From positions 1-36,146 of the forward strand of contig JBIIVF010000008.1 of NCBI GenBank assembly GCA_044339595.1: DNA of 36,146 nt, read 5' to 3'. A program made the position numbers and the translations under genes. This document shows positions 8,439 through 15,692 of the stretch, piece by piece; the first letter of the stretch is position 1, and every line of letters begins with the position of its first letter. The notes under the pieces are model-generated. The model saw nothing but the letters and a program-made list of their open reading frames with translations. It was not told the origin of the DNA and did no database searches. This DNA is from CAZTGZ01 sp044339595. GTDB taxonomy: Bacteria > Bacteroidota > Bacteroidia > NS11-12g > UBA9320.

Positions 8439-8782
8439 TCTCGTTTAATCCCAAAAATATAGTGAATCGCTACTACCGTTAGCCCTAAACTAAAGAACAC
8501 AATGGCTACCGGTCGAAGGCGATCATCAAAATAAAACTCTCCAATCATCCATATGGCATTGGCACAGATCCAGCATACTACCGCCAGATTATGCATAAAA
8601 TCAGCTTTAATTTCAAAGGATCTTCTCGTGATGTCAATAGCAACGAATAGGGTGGGGAATACCATGATTAATCCGGGAATTTTTAGGTCCAGCACCCAGA
8701 AAGTGTCCTTAATCAACCATAGAACAATATGCAAATTTTCATATTTGCGCAAATTGAAGCGAGTCTTTTCCGGGTTCATCAA
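8432..8782 (-). CDS. Small three-helix membrane protein, unknown function
   Basis: This 116-residue protein has three likely membrane segments (about 33-51, 66-84, 92-110) and is tryptophan-rich. The pattern HIVLWLIKDTFWVLDLKIPG, then HNLAVVCWICANAIWMIGEF, resembles conserved hypothetical membrane proteins of Bacteroidota that I cannot name. No catalytic motif is visible. The N-terminus (NPEKTRFNLRKYENL) is charged and probably cytoplasmic. It is convergent with and overlaps the M14 peptidase by 7 bases, and is divergent from trmN6. Two consecutive Met codons leave the start uncertain by one residue. Confidence 0.7.
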   Translation of the reverse strand: MMNPEKTRFNLRKYENLHIVLWLIKDTFWVLDLKIPGLIMVFPTLFVAIDITRRSFEIKADFMHNLAVVCWICANAIWMIGEFYFDDRLRPVAIVFFSLGLTVVAIHYIFGIKRDQ

Positions 8783-8863
8783 AAATGGATGTATGAATGG
8801 TCAAAGTTAATAATACCATGATAAAGATGCTGCAGTTGAATAGATTTCCATGAAATTTGCCCT

Positions 8864-9565
8864 ATGCACAGTACCTTTAAAATGAAGATGTTCGCATTGC
8901 AACATCACCTTTCAAGCATGAAGATTGGCACGGATGCGCTGTTGCTTGGAAGTTGGACCGATGTGTCTTCTGCTAAACATATTTTAGAGGTAGGTTGCGG
9001 ATGCGGCGTGATTAGTTTGATGATGGCGCAACGTTCGCCTGAGGCACAGATTATTGCCATTGACATTGATGAAGAGAGTGTAAAGGAGGCAAACGGCAAT
9101 TTTAAATCATCTCCCTTCCCAAATCAACCGGTAGCCCATTTTCAGGATTATGCCCATATGCAGTCAACTGTTTTATACGATTTGGTGGTCTGTAATCCTC
9201 CATTTTTTCGGGATAGTATGGCAGCACCTGAAATCAGACGACATAAAGCGCGACATCAAGAACGTTTTCATGTGTCTTCCTTTTTTATTAAGATGTATGA
9301 AATTACCACTATAAATGCTGAAATTTCGATAGTTTTTCCTTATGACGATTTCAAGTTTTGGACTGAAGAGGCTCTGATTGCCGGATGGTTTGTGAAACGA
9401 TCTTTATCGGTGTGTCATAAAGAAGGGTATCCGTTTACCAGAATTTTGGTACATTTTTCAAAAATTGAATTCGACGTTGCATCCAATGATCTGCGCATAC
9501 ATTCGGAAGGTAGATTTTCAAGTGAATACAGCTCATTGATGCGAGATTTTTTGCTGAATTTCTGA
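8864..9565 (+). CDS. trmN6: tRNA1(Val) adenine-37 N6-methyltransferase (TrmN6/YfiC family)
   Basis: A 233-residue class I SAM methyltransferase. The N-terminus FKMKMFALQHHLSSMKIGTD (5-24) is typical of TrmN6 in Bacteroidota. Motif I is LEVGCGCGVISLMMAQ (41-56), the acidic end of beta-2 is IAIDIDEES, and the catalytic motif IV is NPPFF (111-115), as expected for an exocyclic amino methyltransferase. It would methylate A37 of tRNA-Val. The gene stands alone on the plus strand between a divergent membrane protein and a lipoprotein. The length is close to the E. coli enzyme. Confidence 0.9.
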   Translation: MHSTFKMKMFALQHHLSSMKIGTDALLLGSWTDVSSAKHILEVGCGCGVISLMMAQRSPEAQIIAIDIDEESVKEANGNFKSSPFPNQPVAHFQDYAHMQSTVLYDLVVCNPPFFRDSMAAPEIRRHKARHQERFHVSSFFIKMYEITTINAEISIVFPYDDFKFWTEEALIAGWFVKRSLSVCHKEGYPFTRILVHFSKIEFDVASNDLRIHSEGRFSSEYSSLMRDFLLNF

Positions 9566-9606
9566 ATTGTAGGATAAACTGTATCTTCGCAGCGGATTTA
9601 TTCTTA

Positions 9607-10329
9607 ATGAAAAAAATAAACTTATTGATATTGTGTGCGGGACTTTTTTTGTTTCAAAATTCATGCAAGGAGATTGAACCTGAGCCCGGCAATAAGGTCA
9701 GTGGGAGATTGTTAGAAGAATGCGACAACCCGGTTGCATTATCCGGTAAATTCATTGAACTCTGGGAAGATGCCCGTCCACTCAATGGAAACGATAGCAC
9801 GAAAGAAAAATTTATATCCGCCACTCAAACCGATGATAAGGGATTGTTTGTTTTTAGTCATGATTTTGACTCAGTTCCCATGAGTCTGAGGTTCAATGAT
9901 GGGGCAAACGGCACCATTTATCTTGCCCGTGGAATCTTCGGTTGGCATAATCTCATCAATACTTTTAACAACATCGTAGCCGACTTGCTGGTAAAAGGAA
10001 ACAAGACAAAATTTGTTTTTAATCTGGAAACTCCCGGAGGATGGAAGAATGGAGATTCAGTGATTTTTCGCATCGATGCACCCAACAAAATCGGAGGCTA
10101 TAGTCACATATACCGATTTGGAGGTAATAGGAACGATACCGTTCAAGACATACGCGCTTTTACCCGTGTTATGGAAAATCAGGAAAAAGCTACAGCCCTC
10201 GATAAAAAGTTTTCGTTTCCGGTGAAGGCTGATTTTTATTTGTCAGGATCTAAAGTCTCAAAGAATTACTGGATCCCCACCAATACCTGTAAAGGGGATT
10301 CTCTTCACGTTTTTAGAATAAAACTTTGA
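9607..10329 (+). CDS. Predicted lipoprotein, unknown function
   Basis: A 240-residue protein with a lipoprotein signal (KKINLLILCAGLFLFQNSC, Cys20). After it comes a region reminiscent of carboxypeptidase-regulatory-like beta sandwiches: KVSGRLLEECDNPVALSGKF, then a TDDKGLFVFSHDF turn, where such domains usually have a T-D-x-x-G-x-F pattern. The rest has no motif I recognise. It is probably exposed at the envelope. A TATCTTCG element (9582-9589) lies 17 bases before the ATG and may be its -7 box. Its stop overlaps the next start (TTGA), so it is probably translationally coupled to the STM3941-type gene. Confidence 0.7.
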   Translation: MKKINLLILCAGLFLFQNSCKEIEPEPGNKVSGRLLEECDNPVALSGKFIELWEDARPLNGNDSTKEKFISATQTDDKGLFVFSHDFDSVPMSLRFNDGANGTIYLARGIFGWHNLINTFNNIVADLLVKGNKTKFVFNLETPGGWKNGDSVIFRIDAPNKIGGYSHIYRFGGNRNDTVQDIRAFTRVMENQEKATALDKKFSFPVKADFYLSGSKVSKNYWIPTNTCKGDSLHVFRIKL

Positions 10330-10865
10330 CGTCCAATCCGAATATTCGGATCATTGAATTGAGCAAGAAGAAAATTGTTGTGCTCACCATCGGATCTCTT
10401 GGATTTGTGGTTGCGAGTATTTGGATTTATTTTTCTTCTCCTTCCGGCGATATACTCATGCAAACGTATGGGCTCGCAGGATTTATTTTCTTCGGATTAT
10501 GCGCTATTTACGGCATACGAAGATTTAAAGACAAAAGACCCGGCCTAATTCTCCATCCTGATTACATCGCAGAGAATACCGGCTTTAGAAATGGAGACGT
10601 TGTGTTTTGGAAAGATGTCATCAAACTCGATATTGCCTATGTGAAACGGACCCGTATCCTCTTATTACACCTCAAAGATCCTGATTCCTATGTAAAGAAG
10701 TTCAAAGGTTGGAAAAACATCATAGCGCAAATGAATTATCGATACTATGGCAGTCCATTCACCATCTCTTCCGCCACCTTGAGCATAGACTTTGATGAAC
10801 TGACGGATTTAGTATCTGATTATATGGTGCGCAGTGAGCAGGTTGCTGATGCCGACCCTTCATAG
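10326..10865 (+). CDS. STM3941-type membrane protein
   Basis: This 179-residue protein has two N-terminal membrane helices (about 15-33 and 43-60) followed by a cytoplasmic domain. The segment RPGLILHPDYIAENTGFRN, then FWKDVIKLDIAYVKRTRILL and SISSATLSIDFDEL-like strands, matches the STM3941 family, whose fold resembles PH-like domains; no activity is known. The start is TTG in a TTGA overlap with the stop of the upstream lipoprotein, so the two are probably one transcript. It is followed by 440 bases with no intact gene. Confidence 0.7.
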   Translation: MTSNPNIRIIELSKKKIVVLTIGSLGFVVASIWIYFSSPSGDILMQTYGLAGFIFFGLCAIYGIRRFKDKRPGLILHPDYIAENTGFRNGDVVFWKDVIKLDIAYVKRTRILLLHLKDPDSYVKKFKGWKNIIAQMNYRYYGSPFTISSATLSIDFDELTDLVSDYMVRSEQVADADPS

Positions 10866-10924
10866 GTCTTAAAACCTTACATCAAAAATCCATTTTCAGC
10901 AACGATGGGTCCGGCTACATTTTC

Positions 10925-11209
10925 CTATTTCAACATTTGTCGTAAATCGATTTCAAGGTTTCTCGAAATGGAGGTAATCGGCACATCATTATAGCATCCT
11001 TCAAAAGGGTTCTCAGAATAATCGCCGATCATTTTCATCAAGAATTAAGCCCAAATAAAAGGCTACAGGTATGCCAAGCATAACAATAGGTTTCCGCGGC
11101 AAGGTGATATTGATTTTGAAATTCGATTTTAAGAAAATAAACAAAAGCGTAATCACTGATGAGTATAGTAGTCCGTAAAGAAAGGACTTTTAGACCAATT
11201 AAAGGTCAT
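10925..11209 (-). pseudogene. Remnant of a bestrophin-family (UPF0187) channel gene
   Basis: On the minus strand three conserved pieces appear in different frames. First, MTFNWSKSPFF. Second, after a frame change, a hydrophobic stretch YGLLYSSVITLLFIF and then KPIVMLGIPVAFYLGL, which matches the first membrane-helix region before the usual NNxAYDRWWE motif. Third, in another frame, KMIGDYSENPFEGCYND and VPITSISRNLEIDLRQML followed by TAG, the family C-terminus. The whole middle of the protein (around 170 residues in an intact copy of about 290) is missing at a junction near 11045-11055. The gene therefore has an internal deletion and at least two frame changes and cannot make a channel. The rest of 10866-11304 holds nothing I recognise. 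Confidence 0.7.
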
Positions 11210-11304
11210 CCAGAATCCGCAGTGTCTTTTGATATAAATAGAGAATGGGTTTTAAGTGAATAAAAAAAAGAGTTAAATAGGTTCATTTCAAATCAATGGC
11301 TTGA

Positions 11305-13080
11305 TTATTTCTGATTGCCCGTGAGCCAGCCTTGCAGTTTGTTTTTGTTTTTTTGTTCTGCATTGGGGTCGGACTTAACCGTATATTTTTTGGTAACGGA
11401 TGTCTCCGGCCAGGCGGTTAAATAACGGGTAACCCCTTGTCTTCTGATTTCAAGTTCAGCTTTTTCGCCTGCTTTCATTTTAGATAAAACGGTTTCCAAA
11501 TCGGGCTTAACCGGCTTGCCGTTCACCCGTACGATTTCATCATGCACGCTCAATCCGGCTTTCGATCCGGCCGACCCTGATTTGACAAAGGTTACACTGC
11601 AAAACCGCTTTTCCTGCATGGTTCGAATGCCCAATGACATGGGGGTGGAGGTTTCTTGCAAGGTTAAATTCAATCCGACAGCAGAACAAATGTTTGCATA
11701 ATCCGGTGATTTAGTGCCTTTTACCCACTCTTGATACAGGGACTCGAAATCCTTATTACTGATTTTTTCCAGCATCTCCAGTACATCCTCATAGACAAAC
11801 CCCCGTTCTTTTTTAAGATAGAATTGATCATACATGGCTTTCATGAAATCATCCAATGACTTTTTCCCTTTGGTGATATCACGAATCGTCATGTCGGTCA
11901 ACCAGGCTACGAGCATGCCTTTGCTGTAATAGGAAACTTGCGTGTTGGCGGTATTTTCATTGTTAAGATAGGTTTTTACCCAGGCATTAAAACTGCTTTC
12001 GGCAATAGAATTCAATCGGGCTCCCGGCAGATTTTCGTTCTGTGAAATGGCATTTCCCAAAATTTCGAAATATTCTTCCTGCGTATAAAATCCTGCCCGT
12101 AAGGCCATCAAATCATCGAAATAACTTGTGAATCCTTCAGAAAACCAGAGCAAGTCGGTATATACTTCTTTGTCGTAATCAAATGGACCCAATCCTTCCG
12201 GTCTAAGCCGCTTAACATTCCATAAATGGAAATACTCATGCCCTACCAATGCCAGGAGATGCTTATAAGCAACAGGATTCTGATACTCGGTGCGTATCAT
12301 TTGACTGGTTTGTGAATTGGCATGCTCCAAACCGCCCCCTCCGGAGGATACATTTTGAATGAAATGAATGTATTGTTTACAAGGGTGGCTTCCGAAAATA
12401 TGGGTGGCCTCTTCACAAATTTTCTTAACATCTTGATAGAATTTAATCAGATCGTAATTGCCTTCTCCAACCATCACAATTTTATGGGGGATGCCCACTA
12501 GATCGAATTTCGCTATGTCAAAATTCCCGCAGGCGATGGGTGCATCCACCAGGGCATCATAATCCGGACCAATAAACATTTCATTTTTTGATTCCATGGC
12601 AGTTTCGGCATGTTTCCAATCAAATGGCAACACGATCTTCAAGGTGTAAGGTTTTTCCTCGAATCCTTTGGCATACATGAAAATTCCGGTACCGTGCAGA
12701 AAGGCATAATATTGATCGCAATAGCTCTGTCTGACGGATACTTCAAAAGCGTACACACGGTACCGAAAGTAAATGTTTCCTGTTGTTTTGCTTTCCAGCT
12801 TCCATTGATTTTTTGAAATCCGTTGATAGGCTATCGGTTGCAAATCAGCATCGAATGCCTCACAGAAATCCACATGTTGACTGAATTCTCTGATTTTGTA
12901 TGAACCGGGGGTCCAAACGGGCATGCCAATGACTACCGATCCGGCAGTCTCCATGGGGATTTCCATGGTTACGTTGACATAATGCTCGTTTCGGTTCTCG
13001 AATGAAACGGTATAATGGGTATTGGCCATGGTGAGGGTGTTTATGCTCAAAAGAATGAGAATTGTTAAAAATTTGCGCAT
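11305..13080 (-). CDS. M61-family peptidase with PDZ domain, secreted
   Basis: A 591-residue protein with a Sec signal (RKFLTILILLSINTLTMA). The beta-sandwich N-terminal domain is followed by a gluzincin catalytic domain: GHEYFHLWNVKRLRP with His281, Glu282, His285, and Glu315 in WFSEGFTSYFDD as third ligand. The upstream SSGGGGLEHANS block (245-256) is also typical of M61. A PDZ domain occupies about 495-565 (SAGSKAGLSVHDEIVRVNG). Family members (glycyl aminopeptidase type) are periplasmic or cell-surface peptidases. A start at 13209 would run into the upstream gene; the signal peptide and the 11-base gap support 13080. It follows the HEAT-cyclophilin gene in one operon. Confidence 0.9.
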   Translation of the reverse strand: MRKFLTILILLSINTLTMANTHYTVSFENRNEHYVNVTMEIPMETAGSVVIGMPVWTPGSYKIREFSQHVDFCEAFDADLQPIAYQRISKNQWKLESKTTGNIYFRYRVYAFEVSVRQSYCDQYYAFLHGTGIFMYAKGFEEKPYTLKIVLPFDWKHAETAMESKNEMFIGPDYDALVDAPIACGNFDIAKFDLVGIPHKIVMVGEGNYDLIKFYQDVKKICEEATHIFGSHPCKQYIHFIQNVSSGGGGLEHANSQTSQMIRTEYQNPVAYKHLLALVGHEYFHLWNVKRLRPEGLGPFDYDKEVYTDLLWFSEGFTSYFDDLMALRAGFYTQEEYFEILGNAISQNENLPGARLNSIAESSFNAWVKTYLNNENTANTQVSYYSKGMLVAWLTDMTIRDITKGKKSLDDFMKAMYDQFYLKKERGFVYEDVLEMLEKISNKDFESLYQEWVKGTKSPDYANICSAVGLNLTLQETSTPMSLGIRTMQEKRFCSVTFVKSGSAGSKAGLSVHDEIVRVNGKPVKPDLETVLSKMKAGEKAELEIRRQGVTRYLTAWPETSVTKKYTVKSDPNAEQKNKNKLQGWLTGNQK

Positions 13081-13091
13081 GAATTCAGGGA

Positions 13092-14702
13092 TTAAATACG
13101 GGTCATTTTTATGATTCGATCCCCTTCTTTGATTTTGTTCACCACATCCATTCCTTTTGAAACATAGCCAATGATGGTATAATTCCCTTCGAGGTGAGGG
13201 GTGGCACAATGGGTGATAAAGAATTGCACGCCTTCGGTATCTTTTCCGGAACTGGCGAGTCCTACCGTGCCTCGAACATACTTCAATTCGTTGGATACTT
13301 CACTGCGCTGAGTCCAGTCTAAGGCTCCCCAACCATCACCGCGTGGACAGCCTCCTTGAATCACAAAATCAGGAACCACCCGATGAAAGTATTTGCCGTC
13401 ATAAAATTTTGATTCAACGAGTTGGGAAATGTTCCAAACCGATGCGGGGGCATGACGGGTGAGCCATTGCATGGTGATGATGCCCTGAGTGGTTTCTAAT
13501 TGGATGGTGAGGGTATCCGGCAATTGTGCGATGGCTTTCCAATCGGGCGGATGGTTGTATTCCGGTTTTGGGGCCACATAGGGTTCTTCTATTAGCTTAG
13601 CCGTAGCTTTTTTGAGATCTGCCAGGGTTTCCATGTCTCTGGGCAAGGTCAGTGAATCTGCGGCTTTTTTCATTTCTACCACATATTTCGCTTCCGCCAA
13701 TTCGAGGGTGCCGATTTGTATGGCAGCCAGACTGATGAGGGCAGGATCTCTGCTGCGTAAGCAACGCAATAAAAAATCAGCATAAACAGGATTGTATGGG
13801 GCGGTAGTGAGATATTTTTCTGTGGCCGCGGTGCGGATGCAGGCAGGATGGTTGAGGGCAGATTGATTTTCCAAAAAAGGGAGCATATCTTCACCGGTGC
13901 CACTCAATTTCCGAATCATGGCTACTTTGTGATAAGGGTTTTCTGTGTTTTGATAATTGCTCATAAATTGATCTGAGAAGGTGAGCGTTTGCTCAACGGC
14001 GGGAGCATTGGTTAATTTCCTGCTTAAAATTCGGATGTCCTCATCCGGATGATTTTGAAGCGACAAGATCCGCAACAAATCTGAATCGCCCAAAGATGCT
14101 TTCGATCTCAACAGGGCATTCAATGCGGCAGTTTGCGACGGGAGATTCGTTCCGGTTGCGGTGGTCAGTAAGTATGGCAACATGTCGGGGTGAAATTGCT
14201 TTTTTGAACAAAGTCTGAAAAGTCCCCATGCTTTGCCGGCATCCAGCATAGCCTCTTTTGATTGAAACAAAGTCAGGAACTGTCTGGCCTTGAGTCCACC
14301 GCATTTTCCGATGGCTTCCAGCATAACTGCTTGTGATTCAGAAGAGGTTTCCGCTTTAAATCCTTCAATGAGGGTGCTCACGGAATTAGAATCACCGGTT
14401 TGACCAATCGCATAAGCGGCAGCTCTGCGTGGATTTGTTTCTTTTTCTGCGAGTAAGCTTAGATACAGGTAGGGAAGGGCAGCCGTATCCCGAATACTCG
14501 CAAAGGCATAGGCCGCCAGGGTTCTGTGTTCTGCTTTTTTTGCCCTCAGATAAGGGATGAGAGCGGAGGTGTTGCGCTCATCCTGAAGGGTTAAAATCCG
14601 CACCACAGAGGGGTCGTCTAAATATTTTTGCTGTACCGGGTGTTTTTTGCAACCGCCAAAAAACGCGAGGGCGGATAATAATAGAAACAACATTCTAATC
14701 AT
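13092..14702 (-). CDS. HEAT-repeat lipoprotein with C-terminal cyclophilin-type peptidyl-prolyl isomerase
   Basis: The product has 536 residues. Cys18 in ALAFFGGC marks a lipoprotein. Residues about 25-380 are helical HEAT-like repeats (for example HRTLAAYAFASIRDTAALPY and RRAAAYAIGQTGDSNSV). Residues about 392-536 form a cyclophilin domain with YFHRVVPDFVIQGG, the GWGALDWTQRSE insert, and TEGVQFFITHCATPHLEGNY; the catalytic Arg (FHRVV) and the QFFIT strand are present. It should isomerise prolyl bonds in the periplasm, with the HEAT solenoid as a docking surface. It is first in a unit with the M61 peptidase (11-base gap), pairing a foldase with a protease. Confidence 0.9.
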   Translation of the reverse strand: MIRMLFLLLSALAFFGGCKKHPVQQKYLDDPSVVRILTLQDERNTSALIPYLRAKKAEHRTLAAYAFASIRDTAALPYLYLSLLAEKETNPRRAAAYAIGQTGDSNSVSTLIEGFKAETSSESQAVMLEAIGKCGGLKARQFLTLFQSKEAMLDAGKAWGLFRLCSKKQFHPDMLPYLLTTATGTNLPSQTAALNALLRSKASLGDSDLLRILSLQNHPDEDIRILSRKLTNAPAVEQTLTFSDQFMSNYQNTENPYHKVAMIRKLSGTGEDMLPFLENQSALNHPACIRTAATEKYLTTAPYNPVYADFLLRCLRSRDPALISLAAIQIGTLELAEAKYVVEMKKAADSLTLPRDMETLADLKKATAKLIEEPYVAPKPEYNHPPDWKAIAQLPDTLTIQLETTQGIITMQWLTRHAPASVWNISQLVESKFYDGKYFHRVVPDFVIQGGCPRGDGWGALDWTQRSEVSNELKYVRGTVGLASSGKDTEGVQFFITHCATPHLEGNYTIIGYVSKGMDVVNKIKEGDRIIKMTRI

Positions 14703-14814
14703 GGGGCTAAGCTAAGGGAAATTCATGAGAGGATAAAATATCCGTATTTATTGATATTAATTATGAAATAGGCTATTATATTGAAAATAACTATATGATA
14801 ATTGAAAATTAAGA

Positions 14815-14847
14815 TTTCCGTAAGCGTCATAGAACGCTTTATCTTTG
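14815..14847 (+). promoter_or_regulatory. Putative promoter of the thioredoxin-like gene
   Basis: TATCTTTG at 14840-14847 matches TAnnTTTG, with TTTCC at 14815-14819 in the -33 position (about 20-base spacing). It ends 11 bases before the ATG at 14859 and shows that a TTG start at 14802 would lie upstream of the promoter. Confidence 0.5.
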
Positions 14848-14858
14848 AAGAAAAAAAT

Positions 14859-15182
14859 ATGGCCGTTCAAGTAAGTACAGACAGTGATTTCAGCAATTTG
14901 ATTGCCTCCAATCAGAAAGTTATCGTAAAATATTATGCCGATTGGTGTGGCAGTTGTAAACTTTTTTCTCCCAAATTCAGAAGAATGAGTGAAGATGCAG
15001 CAAATGAAGGGATCTTGTTTCTCGATGTAAATGCAGAGCAAAATCCGGAAGCCAGAAAAATGGCAGGGGTCAACAATCTGCCCTTTATCGCAACCTTTGC
15101 AGCTGGAAGCCTCAGCGAAGGATTCGCCACCGGCAAAGAAGAGAAGGTTTTGGAAATGTTGGGACACCTAAAATCAAACTGA
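14859..15182 (+). CDS. Thioredoxin-family protein (WCGSCK active site)
   Basis: A 107-residue single-domain thioredoxin fold with no signal peptide, so probably cytoplasmic. The active site is YADWCGSCKLFSPKF, a WCxxC motif with Gly-Ser between the cysteines instead of the Gly-Pro of standard thioredoxin. The cis-proline loop is NNLPFIATF. It should be a dithiol oxidoreductase; the altered pair suggests a dedicated partner rather than general thioredoxin duty. The start at 14859 is set by the -7 box just upstream. The small acidic protein gene follows after one base, and a terminator closes the two-gene unit. Confidence 0.85.
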   Translation: MAVQVSTDSDFSNLIASNQKVIVKYYADWCGSCKLFSPKFRRMSEDAANEGILFLDVNAEQNPEARKMAGVNNLPFIATFAAGSLSEGFATGKEEKVLEMLGHLKSN

Positions 15183-15183
15183 T

Positions 15184-15423
15184 ATGAAATTACCGGTCAT
15201 CAGAAAATTAGCAGACCAACATACCCTCGAAGATTTAAAAGCGGCCGAAGCCGCTTTGTATGAAGAGTTAAAGCCTGAAATCGACATAGAAGGAGAGGAT
15301 GAAGGAGAGCAACTGACCCATGTTTTGGGAGCCATCTGGATCAAAGAAGCCGTGGCCGCCGGAGCAGATCCTTCACAAGCCTTGCGGGACTATGCCCAAA
15401 AGGTTAGGAATTCGATCGGGTAA
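15184..15423 (+). CDS. Small acidic helical protein, partner of the thioredoxin (DUF6952-like)
   Basis: A 79-residue protein, strongly acidic in the middle (KPEIDIEGEDEGEQLTH), with two predicted helices: LEDLKAAEAALYEELK and LGAIWIKEAVAAGADPSQAL, then ALRDYAQKVRNSIG. I believe it is the family called DUF6952, found next to thioredoxin-like genes in Bacteroidota; that label is from memory. No cysteine is present. It starts one base after the thioredoxin stop, so the two are translationally linked and probably function together, perhaps as a client or adaptor. Confidence 0.75.
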   Translation: MKLPVIRKLADQHTLEDLKAAEAALYEELKPEIDIEGEDEGEQLTHVLGAIWIKEAVAAGADPSQALRDYAQKVRNSIG

Positions 15424-15448
15424 CAACCATTATATATGCGTTGTTTTT
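15423..15448 (+). terminator. Rho-independent terminator after the thioredoxin unit
   Basis: ACAACCAT, loop TATAT, then ATG-C-GTTGT gives an eight-pair stem with one bulged C, followed directly by five T residues. The hairpin begins at the last base of the TAA stop. About 200 bases of AT-rich, gene-free sequence follow. Confidence 0.5.
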
Positions 15449-15669
15449 GACCTCCTGCAGTTCATCTGAATTGACATTCGACTTAATATGCTAGAAATTA
15501 ATATATTGCCTAATATCTAAATAGCTTTTTGCTATCCCGTTTCTATGCATTAATTAAATATAACATTTTGTCATTTTGGCGTAATAAATGTATTGTAGCA
15601 CTATTCTAAAGATGTATTTAACTATTTTCGATAAACATTTCGAAGAATTTATGATAAAAAATCTGAAAC

Positions 15670-15692
15670 TTTGCTTGTTTGCTTGTTTGCTT
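15670..15692 (+). repeat. Octanucleotide repeat (TTTGCTTG x 2.9) inside a signal-peptide sequence
   Basis: Twenty-three bases with perfect period 8 (TTTGCTTG TTTGCTTG TTTGCTT). The ATG at 15651 opens a frame (MIKNLKLCLFACLLI) that hits TAG at 15696-15698, just after the repeat. One more unit would shift this frame by 8 bases and join it exactly to the long metallopeptidase frame, giving a complete signal peptide. Confidence 0.75.

Noticed and set aside
13081..13209. N-terminal extension of the M61 frame up to 13209
   Set aside because: It lies inside the upstream cyclophilin gene, has no family similarity, and would bury the signal peptide that starts at 13080.
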